The position numbers and the translations under genes were made by a program. Shown here one piece after another: positions 36,122 to 46,430 of a stretch of DNA of 64,000 nucleotides. Below the pieces are notes generated by a model, which was given only the letters and a program-made list of their open reading frames with translations, was not told the DNA's origin and did not search any database. How positions within the stretch are numbered: the stretch's first letter is position 1; the number at the start of each line of letters is the position of its first letter. The DNA comes from Puccinia triticina (taxonomy: Eukaryota; Basidiomycota; Pucciniomycetes; Pucciniales; Pucciniaceae). Location of the stretch: contig NC_070572.1 in assembly GCF_026914185.1 (NCBI RefSeq), forward strand, positions 4,154,001-4,218,000. Reading direction: 5' to 3'.

Positions 36122-37094
36122 ATGCATCCAACCCCTGATCTTTCTCACCTGACGCAAGAGGACTTCAAACATGTGTATGACCCAGCAGGTTTGTCCGATT
36201 CCACTTACTGTCAGTCCAATAGTAGACCTCAACTGATTACCATTATTGATGTTTGATAGAAGACACGTTCATCCTGCTCGACGCGTTAGAAGCTGATGCT
36301 CCGCGTCTGGTCAATTTCCGACCGTTCATCTGCCTTGAGATTGGGAGAGTACGTCTGAGGTCATTCCGTCCCATGGCCCGTCCTTACCAGATTACTGCTT
36401 CGTGTGATGGCATCAAACAGATCCGGTAGCGGCTGCGTTTCGGTGTTCATTCAACAACTCCTTCGCTCGATCACAACCCGTCAGTGTTCTCCCTTCTTCC
36501 AAGACTGGAGGATCTGTGCGCTTCGCTGATTATTGCACATACCATGGGTTAGCTCTGGTATAACAGTTCATTTTTGCACGGACATTAATCCACTCGCGTT
36601 GAAGGCGACAGCTTCGACGTTTACTCAGAACACACTACCGCAGCCAAATTTGATTCAAACTTCACTTGTAGAATGCCTGCGACTGGATCGAACGATCGAG
36701 CTTTTAATATTCAATCCACCTTATGTTGAGACTGAAGATGAGGAATACGATGACGCTCGAGTGAATCATGCGATCTCAGCGAGTTGGGCAGGGGGAAGTG
36801 ATGGCATGAAGCTGACGAACAGACTCTTAGACAACCTCGACCGCATCTTACATCCCCAACGCGGAGTCTTTTATCTTGTAGCCGTCAAGGAGAACAAACC
36901 GGACGAGATCATCAAACGAATGGAAAACTCCGGTTTTGCAGCAGTGGTTCGTCAAATATCATTTGCTTGTCAGATAGCGTAATGACTCTGATCCACGCTT
37001 TTAGATTGTACTGAAGCGTCGGGCTGGTCGCGAACACTTACATGTCTTGAGAATCTCCCGACCGATTGCTCATGAAACCCTTATGGGGAACTGA
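36122..37094 (+). CDS. MTQ2: eRF1 N5-glutamine methyltransferase (MTQ2/HEMK2 family)
   Basis: Methylates the GGQ glutamine of release factor eRF1, using SAM, in complex with Trm112. Exons 36122-36188, 36260-36344, 36421-36483, 36553-36946 and 37005-37094 give 232 residues, close to human N6AMT1 (214). Motifs after splicing: VYDPAEDTFILLDALE, EIGSGSGCVSVF (SAM motif I), FCTDINPLALKAT, the catalytic NPPYVET, then AGGSDGM and GVFYLVAVKENKPDEI. It ends with IVLKRRAGREHLHVLRI. One oddity: the intron inside motif I must begin GAGAGT rather than GT for the frame to hold, while a good GTACGT two codons on gives a stop. This may be an unusual splice site, an allele defect or a sequence error. Confidence 0.85.
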
Positions 37095-37940
37095 GCAGTA
37101 TGAAGTTGTCATGTCATTCAAAGTTTACACAATCTCACATCTTGGTCAGCCCGTAATATTCAGCACAAACACAAATTTTTCAACAATAAAAAATATGGAG
37201 CCATTTTCCGATGGAATACCTAACATGTTCAAGTATTCATGGTAGACCTAGGACTATTTCTGGCGCTCAAAATTGATACATCAAATTGTAATACAAAATT
37301 GTACTTGTGTTGACACGGGATCATAACCTGATTAAGATTGGCAAAATCTCACATTGACTTCCTATGCTTCTCAGCAAATTCGCCTTCAGCTTGGCTGTAG
37401 TTTAACTGTATTTTTTGCTTCAGTAATCAGCAACACCTTTCCCTTACGGTGATGTAGATGGCTTTATTCTCGAATAAAAATTGTCCTGGCACAGGTACCC
37501 AAGTCATTCCCGTGGAAAATCTTAGAATTACTCAATCACTTTGCAAACACACCAAGCAACTGGAGCCATCTCTAAACAGGTTGGCTTTGTTTAAGACATA
37601 GATGCCAAACAAAAATGCAAAGGGTCAAACTTATTCTGAGACTGGTCCACCGTCAAGCATGGTGTTCGATAATTTTTCTATCAATTTATTGATTTTGCTC
37701 GGGTTTGTCTGGAGCGGTCCCAGAGAGCTTGAGCTGCTGGACAAATTGATAAGCAATTTTCGCCGAGTGATGAATGCAGTTGGTGGCGCCGATCGGAAGC
37801 CGGCACATGTTAGGGTTTTCTGCGGTGCGGACCTCCGGTAAGCCGCGGCTACCCCGTTGTTCAAAATCAACACCTTGTCCGCTTTCCATCGTTGGTCGAC
37901 TCTCATAGCTTCGAGTCTTCATCAGCGACTAGGAATCAGG
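37095..37940. other. Intergenic, nothing recognised
   Basis: AT-rich 3' flank of MTQ2, then GC-richer upstream DNA of the UPF0047 gene from about 37700. The open frames here lack domains. Confidence 0.4.
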
Positions 37941-39169
37941 ATGCCTTTCCAGGTAAGTCACGTCTCAACTTGCTGCCTAGGACGACCTCCCGTTGATCTC
38001 ATCTCGCACTTTTCTCAACCTCCATCTAGACTACATTCACCTTGGCCAAACGGGCGAAAGGGTAAGCAGACACGGTCTTGATTTCCTTCCTTCCTTGGCA
38101 ATACGGGTACAATCGCTTATCCGAGTCATACTCTGTTCTGTTCGTTGGGCGTTTCATCGATTCTTTCGGCGTCAAAGCTGTCATCTCGGTCAGTGGAAAA
38201 ATCTTCAAAAATGTCCTCTTTTGACTGGGTAATTTTCAATCGATTTGTTCTTATGTACATGATTTACAATCTTCTAGTCACCGATGAGGTTACCAAAAAT
38301 ATTAAAGAGGGACTTAAGAACTGCGATGTGAGTCACCAACTATGCTTGCGTTCATGAGTTTGTGTTGAGTTTAACGATAGTCTTTTTGGGTGTTTACTTA
38401 GATAGGCGTCGCACATTTTTTTATACAACATACCAGTGCAGCTTTGAGCATAAACGAAAATGTAAAGAAGAATCACATTCCAATACCGATCAGCATCTAC
38501 CAATTGATTAGCCCTTTCTCCCCTAACATTCTTTTTCGAACAGTATGATTCTGAGTAAGTAAACCCCCTCCCCCTCTGAGTTTATGGTGCAGAACCAGAG
38601 TTACTAACACCGATCGATATTGTCGTTTTCTCTTGATTCGTATCTACAGTGTCCGAAAAGATATGGATATGGCTCTTGATCACATCGTCCCGGAAAGCTT
38701 GAAATGGAGGCACACAGACGAGGTTGACATTGATATTATAACATTTTCTTCCCCGAAGAACGATATTTCTTTTTTGAAGGGGGATTATTGAAGAGCTGAT
38801 TACTTTCTCGCTCTTCACACCGACAGGGGCCAGACGATTCTGTATCTCACACCAAAGCCTCGCTAATTGGATCCAGTATTTCTGTCCCAGTTACCAAAGG
38901 TGTTTTATCCTATTGCCTTTTTGAAGCTTTACAATTGCAGTGTTGATGGTAATTTTTCTCTTCCTTCCCTTATCGATAATTCCTATTACCAGGCCAGTTG
39001 AATTTGGGCACTTGGCAAGGAATATAGTTGAGCTTCGGTTTCTTCCTGGTTTCTGATCTCTTTTTAAACTTGCTTGCTGCGCTTAATTGACGATAATTTC
39101 TTAACCTTCAGCTTAACGGAATTCAGGCATCTTCCACACAGCCGAAGGGTTGTTTGTACCATTATGTAA
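37941..39169 (+). CDS. UPF0047/YjbQ family protein, with a frame break near the end
   Basis: Ten small exons: 37941-37952, 38030-38061, 38178-38188, 38278-38327, 38402-38461, 38544-38554, 38650-38722, 38827-38899, 38993-39037 and 39127-39169. The product reads MPFQTTFTLAKRAKGCHL..., VTDEVTKNI, then GVAHFFIQHTSAALSINEN, YDSDVRKDMDMALDHIVPES, HTDEGPDDSVSHTKASLIG and LNLGTWQGI. This is the YjbQ/UPF0047 fold; bacterial members have weak thiamine-phosphate synthase activity, and the eukaryotic role is unclear. Exon 9 is one base short: in the family frame TAG (39025-39027) follows GTWQGI, while VELRHLPHSRRVVCTIM* continues in another frame. Two 11-nt and one 12-nt exons are unusual. Confidence 0.8.
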
Positions 39170-40840
39170 GTTCATGAGTTCGAGAGCTCTAATGAAGGCA
39201 TAAATACATAGAGCTCATCATTTGATCATTGAACCCCTTTTTTGAAGACCTTGAATCAAGTTGACCATCAAGAAGATACAATCAATGTAACATTTTGATT
39301 CAATTGTTTAAAGATAGTCTTACAACTTCTAGGAGGATAGAAGTTTTGTGACTGAAGCGTTCCTCTTAGTTCAGCTGCCGAGGGCCCAATTATAAACTGT
39401 TTTGATATTGTTTGAAAATTCTTGCAGCGAACTTTTGCTTCAAAAAAGAGGCTTCAAACGACTCACGAGAATTTGGCAACAACTCTCAAAAGTTAGTCGA
39501 CGTCAAGCGGACCCCCTGTCGACAGTCGCAGAACCACTGTGGGACCAAGATTGGGAGTCGTTCTCCCAATTCCAATTTGAGAAATGGGAGTCGTACCTGG
39601 CCAATGTTCACGAGTCAGCAGGGCCTGTATAACCTCGATGAGCAGAGGAGGTTTCTCCAAGTCATCGAGGTCAAACTCAATGATGAGAAGGAATCTCTCG
39701 TTTGATGAGGTTGTATAACCTGTAAGACCGTGAGAGATTCTTCCCGGTAAATGTGATTTTATAAGGTCGTTGACCCGGGCTGGGAGGAGGAATCAATCCC
39801 GACCCGCATTGATTCCTCCCGGCCATTAAAGTTTTGTAACCTTGTTGACCGGGAGGAATCACCTCCGAACGAGAGAAATTAAGCAAAAGAGCGCCCCGGT
39901 GCCATTACGAGGGCCAGGAAGGAACCTTACCGGTTGACCAAGTGGTGGTGTATAACATTTTTTCAGGCAGAGATCTATTACAAGGCGAAATTCGAGAGAG
40001 TGGTGTTTCTTCCGGCCGGTGAAGTAACCTCGTCGCCCGGGAGGAATTCCTCCTGGTCAACGAGACTATGGCTCTTGAAGAACAATCAGCCGATAAAACA
40101 ATCAGCTAACGAAAAAGTTAGCTGACAAAAAATTAGATGGCGGAAAATTAAAATCAGCTCAGACGCGCACAGTGACACAACTGATTCGTGTGCGCCACGA
40201 GATTTGGTTTTCGTGATCTGTGTGCGTCTCGTGCGCGCTGAGCCTGTACCCCTCATGGAATCACAATAGCCAAAAAAATTACCAGAACTCAAGATTTGGA
40301 AAAAAGGGACCTCACCTCAGAGTTGGGGCGTTCGCCGTCAGGCGGGACTTAATTAAGCTCGGAGTTGGGGGGTCCCAACTCTTCCAAACCGTCCTCAAAC
40401 CGCGGCGGTGTTCCACAGATGCAAGGTGTCCTGGTTTGTCCTGCGCCCTTGATTCGACTCGGCAGCTTTACATCTCATGCAGAATCCCAGAGGCCACTAG
40501 AGCTCCTGCGATTGAGACTCTATCTTTCTAAACGTCCTATCCAGGTCGGCCACACTGGGACCAAGCGTAAGACTGATGGCCCTGCTGCAATGTGCAGAGA
40601 AACTGTAGGAAAGGCGCCAATCAACGTCTCAATGGTCCAAGGCGCGGATGATAGGAGACCCAATGTCCATAAATTGGCTGCTCTGTCGAGCACCTTACTG
40701 ATTCATCCCCATCCAATCCCTAACCATCACAAACCTTCCCTTTCAACCAAAGCCTTCCGCTCCCTTCCTTCGCGACTTTGATACCCTTATTATTCACCAA
40801 CCAACCCATCCTGCTTTTCGGAAAACGACCATCCCTGAAA
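39170..40840. other. Intergenic region with a palindrome-rich repeat
   Basis: 39170-39590 has no recognised gene; a 76-codon frame at 39402-39632 is of unknown nature. 39590-40080 is repeat DNA, listed separately. 40090-40840 includes the upstream region of the secreted-protein gene, with a CT-rich stretch (CCTTCCCTTTCAACC) before its start. Confidence 0.4.
39620..40080. repeat. Palindrome-rich repeat (GGAGGAAT...ATTCCTCC)
   Basis: Repeated words GGGAGGAAT(C/T) and (G/A)ATTCCTCC in both orientations, with TATAACCT and GTTGACC(C/G)GG between them. The clearest palindrome is GGAGGAATCAATCCCGACCC with its partner near 39788-39822. It begins with GGGCCTGTATAACCTCG, similar to the ends of element 3, but I could not find a matching right end. 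Confidence 0.55.
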
Positions 40841-41850
40841 ATGTCTCCATCTCAATCAATCGTTGCTCTCCTTGTCTTGTCCGCCTGGGCTTTCGCATCC
40901 CCGATGCCCGCTGTCGTCGTCAAGACTAATGCGGCTGCCCAAGCTGGTGTAACTGCCGCAATCTGCGATCGTCTCAACGTCAAAGTCCTCGGAGCCAAGA
41001 TTGTCCAAGACGCTTGCGTGGCCGCCGGACTAGCAGTCGGCGCAAAGGTGTCTGCTATCGCCGTCTCTCCCACTTTCCCTAGTGACGTTTATGCGGTAAG
41101 TAGATGGGCAATGGGACGTATTCAGCATTTAGTAGTGGTATTCATCCTTGCTTCTTATTGATTCGTAGACCGCTTTCGTTGGTACCCTCAATACTGCCAC
41201 CTCTGTTTCTGGATTGCTCTACTCGATTCTCTCCAACGTTGATGCCGCAGCCACTACGACATTCAACAACCTCTCGGCAGATGTCATAATTCCTACCCTA
41301 ACTCACGTCTCAGCCGACCTCAACAGCATAGTCGCTAGGGTCGGAGTACGTAACTCAAACTGTTGATATGCTACACCCACAAAAATGCTGATAGCTATTT
41401 GAATCGACTTCGCTTGCTTTTCAGGAAGTTAAACGTTGTACCGAGGTCCAAGTCGAGGCCAGTTTGTACCAAGGCTTTGTGACCGTCAGTCGTTCATTGC
41501 TTGTTTGAGTCAAATCTCTATCGTGTCACTAACATTATTCTCCTTTTCTCGCATACCAGCTCGCGACGGCACTGCAGAGTGTGTTCTTGAGGATCTCGAG
41601 CCTCCCAGCGCTCTACGCCCGAGTGGAGGTCAGAGCGTCTGTGCATGACTCACTCTTACAAGCCCAGGCTGCGCTACACGTTAGTATTAAGTTTTTGCGG
41701 ATGCTCTAACTTGTCTGCTGACGGTTCCTTCCCTCTTTATAGGTTTTCGTCGACCAACTGTTCCAATTCATCTCTGCCGACCTCGACAAGATTAATCTCA
41801 GAGCAGCTTTGTTCTTGAGTCTCGACGCAGCTATCAAAGCCACTGCTTGA
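40841..41850 (+). CDS. Small secreted protein, effector-like
   Basis: Exons 40841-41095, 41169-41345, 41425-41484, 41560-41679 and 41743-41850 (239 residues). The N-terminus (MSPSQSIVALLVLSAWAFAS followed by PMP) is a clear signal peptide with a likely cleavage after AFAS. The mature protein is rich in Ala, Val, Ser and Thr, with few Cys (three seen: ICDR, DACV, RCTE), no further membrane segment and a predicted helical repeat character (ISADLDKINLRAALFLSLDA). All four introns are phase 0. The ATG chosen directly precedes the signal peptide. I do not recognise a family. A secreted, low-complexity alpha-helical protein in a rust could be an effector or a cell-surface protein. Confidence 0.85.
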
Positions 41851-42267
41851 TATTTTTCATTACTTTAATCAGTCACTCGTTTTCTTGGACGATTCCCCTC
41901 ATTATTTTCGCTTTGCCTGTCATTTCCATGGTTTGTTATTTCATGTCTGGGGTTGTAATCAGTATGTTAGTCAGTCGATATATCAGTAAGAACATTTGTA
42001 GTAACAAGTATTGTAGTTTATCCGGAATGGAAGATGTACCGTTTTTGTCTTTCAAAGTGCTTCCCAGCCTTGAGCAGCAATCCACCTATCTCATCTGCGA
42101 GAGTATCACGGTAACTTCTTCCATGCAACAAGGTTATAATATAACTTGTTGTCTGGAAGGGGATCCTTTCAGGTGACAAGGCTGAAGTATCACCGGTACA
42201 CCGCCGGCACGCCCCCGCGGGCACGGGTACAGGTGTCTATTTATGGTCAAAACGGATGCGGCACCCG
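41851..42267. other. 3' flank of the secreted-protein gene
   Basis: AT-rich 3' flank up to about 42130, then GC-rich repeat DNA leading into the next element. No gene is seen. Confidence 0.4.
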
Positions 42268-42589
42268 GGTACACCACGGGCCGTCGCGGACGTTGATCGG
42301 ACATGTATATGGACATGTTTGCGGATGTCCAGCTCTGGCGCTGCAGGAAACATCCGCTGGATGCCACTTGCATTGCGCGATGGCGGACGTCCCGCCAGAA
42401 TGCATCCGCTGGATGAATTGAAAACGTCCACCGGATATCAGCCACTATCACCAGGTTGGAAAAAAATGTAGCAAATCCATCTGTGGCCTGGTGTATTCGC
42501 TCACTCGCGCTCATCGCGGGGGGCCACAGAGTTTGGTGGATAGGTGGGAACAGGGGCGGGGGGGTGAAGGGGGGGCGGGGGGAAGGGCA

Positions 42590-42681
42590 TGGCCTGAGTG
42601 GGGATCGAACACCAACCTGCTTCCTCAAGGTTCGCGCTCGCAGGTCGCAGTGAACGGTGTCAACAACCAGCTGCGACATCA
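42590..42681 (-). tRNA. tRNA-like SINE head, split by an insertion
   Basis: On the minus strand an A-box-like CAGCTGGTTGTTGACACC (near 42672-42655) is followed about 50 bp on by a B-box-like GGTGTTCGATCCCC (42613-42600), then CAGGCCATGCC, which could pair as an acceptor stem with GGCATGA found at the far side of the next element (about 43510-43504). Joined across that element this looks like a tRNA-derived sequence with a long variable arm. It is more likely a SINE head or tRNA pseudogene than a working tRNA; the anticodon is not certain. Confidence 0.4.
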
Positions 42682-43504
42682 CACTGCGGGCATCTCGATG
42701 TCGCTGCGGTCCGCAGCGACATCTGACGATTCAGTGGGGATTCGAACCCCGCGCGGCAAGTATTGCAGCGACACTTGGCCGGCTGTCCATGACAGCCACC
42801 GGGGTATGTACACACAACGCACCTCTCGATGGCCGGCACAACGACCGGTCACCGAGAGGAGTACGCACTCCTCTCGATGGCTGGCCCGAGGACCGGCCAT
42901 CAGGAGGAGTCCTTGTGCCGGCCGTTGAGAGTTGTCCAGACTCCTCTCGATGAACAGCATAACGACTGGTCATTGGGAGGAGGAGTCCACACTCCTCTCG
43001 ATGACCAGCACAAGAACCGGTCATCGAGAGGAGGAATCCATACTCCTCTCAATGCCAACACAGGCCGGCTTCGAGAGGAGTACATGCACCTCGATGCCCG
43101 GTCTGTGCCGTCCATCGAGGGAAGTGTGTATGTACTCCTCCCGATGACCGGGCCTTGGGCCAGCCATCGAGAGGAGTGCGTACTCCTCTCGGTGACCGGT
43201 CGTTGTGCCGGCCATCGAGAGGTGTCTGTACTCCTCTTGACGCCGGTGTTTGCTGGCATCAAGAGGAGTGTGAACTCCTCCCGATGACCGGTCCATGAGC
43301 TGGTCACCAAGAGGAGTGAGAGGAGTGTGTAATCCTCTCGATGGCCGGCACAAGGACCGGTCATCGAGAGGTTATGTATGTATTGGTGGCCGGCTGTCCA
43401 AAGGCAAATCGGCCGGCCAGATGTCGCTGCAGCTGACGCTGCATTCTGATATGCAGCGTCATGATGTCGCTGCGGGCCGCAGCGACAGCGAGATGCCCGC
43501 AGTG
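42682..43504. mobile_element. CACTG-ended element with TCA duplication and palindromic array
   Basis: Ends CACTGCGGGCATCTCGATGT and, reversed, CACTGCGGGCATCTCGCTGT, flanked by TCA on both sides (42679-42681 and 43505-43507). CACTG termini with a 3-bp duplication are typical of the CACTA/CMC superfamily. Just inside each end lies a palindrome GTCGCTGCGGYCCGCAGCGAC. No coding sequence; the interior is array A3. Confidence 0.8.
42790..43370. repeat. Palindromic minisatellite array A3
   Basis: Units of about 60 bp with CTCTCGATG(A/G)CCGGCACAA and the inverse GACCGGTCATCGAGAGGAG, separated by GAGTACGCACTCCTC-like palindromes. Spacers here are CACAACGA or CACAAGGA, unlike the GTCCGTT of array A1, so units within an array resemble each other more than units of other arrays. 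Confidence 0.85.
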
Positions 43505-43689
43505 TCATGCCTTTAGTGCAAGGTCTCTAAACGCAACCTATATAGGGTCAAGTTTGCAACGGCAGACCCTCTTGCCACCCAACAGGCAGCTGAACATCTT
43601 GGACTGTTGAAATCTAGACAGTACAAGATGCAGCCATTGGAGACTTGTTCCAATGGTTGAATTGATAAATTCCTTTGGTCACTCCAGCT

Positions 43690-43930
43690 CGGGTGTCCGA
43701 TGGATAGTGAGTTATGGTGTCCATCAGACACTCTTGATCAAGAGTGTCTGATGGACAGTGGTTTTTGGTGTCCATCGGACACTCTGGCTGGAGTGTCCGA
43801 TGGATGCTGAGCTTTGTGGAACATCAAGATGTCCATCGGACACTCTCACTTGGGAGTGTCCGCTGGACGGTGTTTTTTGATGTCCAGTGGACATTTCCGA
43901 GTGCTGAGCGTCACTTGGACGCTTCCAGAA
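43690..43930. repeat. Palindromic array of a different sequence (GTCCATCGGACACTC)
   Basis: Alternating TGTCCATCGGACACTC and GAGTGTCCGATGGA in units of about 60 bp, degrading to the right into TGTCCGCTGGAC and a hairpin TTGGACGCTTCC/GAAGCGTCCAA. The organisation is like arrays A1-A5 but the sequence is unrelated. Confidence 0.75.
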
Positions 43931-44056
43931 GCGTCCAAGTGATGCTCAGTGCCCCTCGCGTCCGCTGGATGCCCTCCGGACATCCTCTGGACATATCTCA
44001 GTGAGAAACGTCCGCGGGATGCAGGGCATTTCCAGGAATGCGCCCCGTGGTGTACC

Positions 44057-44476
44057 TCTTGCACACGAGTCCCCAGCCACATTCTCTATTTGAGCAAGAA
44101 TAGGACTTTCTAAATGCAAAAGAACCAGCTTGAGTACTGAGCCAATGCTTGTGCAATAATTTTCACTGGAAGGAAGCAAGCACCAAGAATTTCAATCACT
44201 GTTAAAATCTCAAAGTAACTATTTTGGGTCCATTGATGAATACTGGAACCAGTAAGATTTGAGGCATAGCTCAAGGGACAGGGCTCTGGGATGCCTCCCC
44301 AGGTTTACCAGTGCCCGCGCTGTTATAATTAATTCTGCCCTTATGCAGCCTGTCACCCAAAGACAACTGAGCTTGACCCGTCCCTGGTAACATGACAAGC
44401 AATGTAAACACATGTAAGACTTGATCCCAGGATATATGTCAAATGCGCAAACTTTGGTAACCACCCCAGTCATGCT
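44057..44476. other. Spacer, nothing recognised
   Basis: No gene or repeat structure recognised between the composite element and the recombinase relic. It may include lost N-terminal sequence of the latter. Confidence 0.35.
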
Positions 44477-45120
44477 ATGGGATCTATCCCTCTACTCAAC
44501 TTACGTTTTCGCGGCACGGACAAGGAGCGGGCAATAGCGGATTTGTGTGTAGTGGCATTCTGGGGCCTTGCGCGCATTGGAGAGCTCAGGTACGAGTCGG
44601 ATACAGGTCCCCTTCAATGGGACCAGTCCCTGCTTTCATCTGATGTGCAGTTTTTGCAGCATCCCGAACTCGGGAAGGTCGCCATCCTCACCCTTTGTGC
44701 GGCAAAAACAGCACGCCCAGGAGAGCCTCAACAACTCCTACTGACCAAACAGCACCATGCCCTCTGCCTGGTAGCGGCCGTAACTCTTCGACTACAAGAG
44801 GCGGGAAGTTCGACCACCTCTCTGTTTGGATACAGCAACACCGATTCACAGCGGCATGTGACCAGGCGAGCAGTAATCAACAAGCTGGCGGAGATTTTTG
44901 TCACGGACAACAACCGTGGCATCCTCGGCCACAGTTTCCGGGTGGGAGGCGCATCTTTCGGCACGCACTAGGGATGAGCAAGGCGGATGTCTGCCGTTTG
45001 GGATGATGGGTTTCTCACTGTTACAAGTTTTACATAAGGGTTTACTCAGACGCGGACATAAACCGCACGAAGTCATTACTGACTGCTTTGCGGGAGGACC
45101 AGGTGATTTGGGATTTGTAG
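44477..45120 (+). pseudogene. Tyrosine recombinase relic (Crypton/DIRS-like)
   Basis: The open part 44477-44971 (164 codons) has two motifs of tyrosine recombinases: FWGLARIGELRY (first catalytic Arg) and ILGHSFRVGGASFGTH (H-x-x-R box). After a stop at 44969-44971 the homology goes on in another frame from 44974: MSKADVCRLG, a TGA, then WVSHCYKFYIRVYSDAD, where YIR.Y would carry the nucleophilic tyrosine. The N-terminal DNA-binding part is missing. Such enzymes move Crypton elements or DIRS-type retrotransposons by site-specific recombination. At least one frameshift and one stop make it inactive. No reverse transcriptase is seen nearby, which leans towards Crypton. Confidence 0.78.
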
Positions 45121-45699
45121 GCTTTGCTGTTTCTGGTTTTTTGAAAGGAGTATTTGGGTGTTCACGCAAGGCTCAGGCTCCGTTCAAAACCTGAGTTCTG
45201 GGTTTTCACCTGAAACCCTACTCCATCTGGGAGAGCAACCATTTTCCTACACTTCCTTCTGGTTGGGGCGCCATGGGAAAGAACAGAGACTCTTCCCCAT
45301 GCACCTCCCTTTACAGTGAATTGAGCTCCAGAAGCAACAGTGCACTTAGCTTAGCACAACGCGTACCCAGCCTACAAAAACTAACTTTTGTGGTGTGCAC
45401 AAATAATATGCGCTTACAGAAAAAATTGTGCGCGTCAGATTTCATGGGCCAACTTTGTGTGTGCTAATTTTTTGTCATCCGGTTTTTGTGTGCTAATTTT
45501 TGGCCATCTGGTTTTTTGTGTGCTAACTTTTTGTCATCTTTTTTGTGAGCTGAATTTTTGGGTCAGGCTTTAGGCACGCCACAAAAATGCCGGATGCACA
45601 CCAAAAAAGGCGTGAACTCCGGACCACTCCAAGATTTTTGGAGGGGAGGATTGTTCACTCCAAAACCAGCCCCCATTTGGAGTGCCACACCAAAACCAG

Positions 45700-46430
45700 C
45701 CCCCCCTCAATGGCCGGTCTGCGCTGGCCATTGAGGGCAGTATGTACACTTGATGACCGGCACAGGCCGGCCATTGAGGGCAGTACACTTGATGACCGGC
45801 ACAGGCCGGTCATCGAGCGGACACACCCCTCTCAATGACCGGCATAGAGAGACACACTCCTCTCAATGACCGGCATAGACTGGTCATCGAGAGGATCCAT
45901 CCCTCTCAATGACCGGCACAGACTGGTCATCGAGAGGATCCATCCCTCTTGATGACCAGCATAGGACGGTCATTGAGAGGATCCATCCCTCTCGATGACC
46001 GGTTTGTACCAGTCATCAAGAGGACACACCCTCTTGATGACCGGCATAGACCGGTCATCAAGAGGTCACACCCCTCTTGATGACCGGCATAGACCGTTCA
46101 TTGAGAGGACACACACCTCTTGATGGGCATAGACCGGTCATCAAGAGGACAGATCCCTCTTGATTACCGGGATAGACCGGTCATCAAGAGGACATGCCCC
46201 TCTCAATGACTGGTCTATCCCGCTCATCGAAAGGACAGATCCCTCTCAATGACCGGTACAGACCAGTCATTGAGAGGGATATATCCTCTTGATTACCGGT
46301 CTATGCCGGTCATCAAGAGGGGTGTGTCCTTGTGATGACCGGTACAAACCGGTCATTGAGAGGGATGGATCCTCTCGATGACCGGTCTATGCCGGTCATC
46401 AAGTGTACAACCGGCCATCAAGGGGGGGCC
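45700..46430. repeat. Palindromic minisatellite array A4
   Basis: The most regular of the arrays: units of about 50 bp with CTCTCAATGACCGGCATAGA and CCGGTCATCGAGAGGA, separated by CACACCCCTCTTGATG or TCCATCCCTCTC. Spacers are mainly CACAG, CATAGA or TACAGA. It sits centrally in the level 1 element. Confidence 0.88.

Larger units (their letters stand above)
42268..44056. mobile_element. Composite element with GGTACACCACGGG ends
   Basis: GGTACACCACGGGCCGTCGC at 42268 and its near complement at 44056 (reversed GGTACACCACGGGGCGCA) are inverted repeats; TCCGCTGGATG-type words follow in both arms. No clear target duplication was found, so the boundaries are tentative. It contains a tRNA-like sequence, a CACTG-ended element with a palindromic array, and a second palindromic array of different sequence. 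Confidence 0.5.

Noticed and set aside
26100..46430. CRISPR-like appearance of the regular repeat arrays
   Set aside because: Units are palindromic minisatellites with spacers that are nearly the same within each array, in a eukaryotic genome, inside transposon ends, without cas genes.
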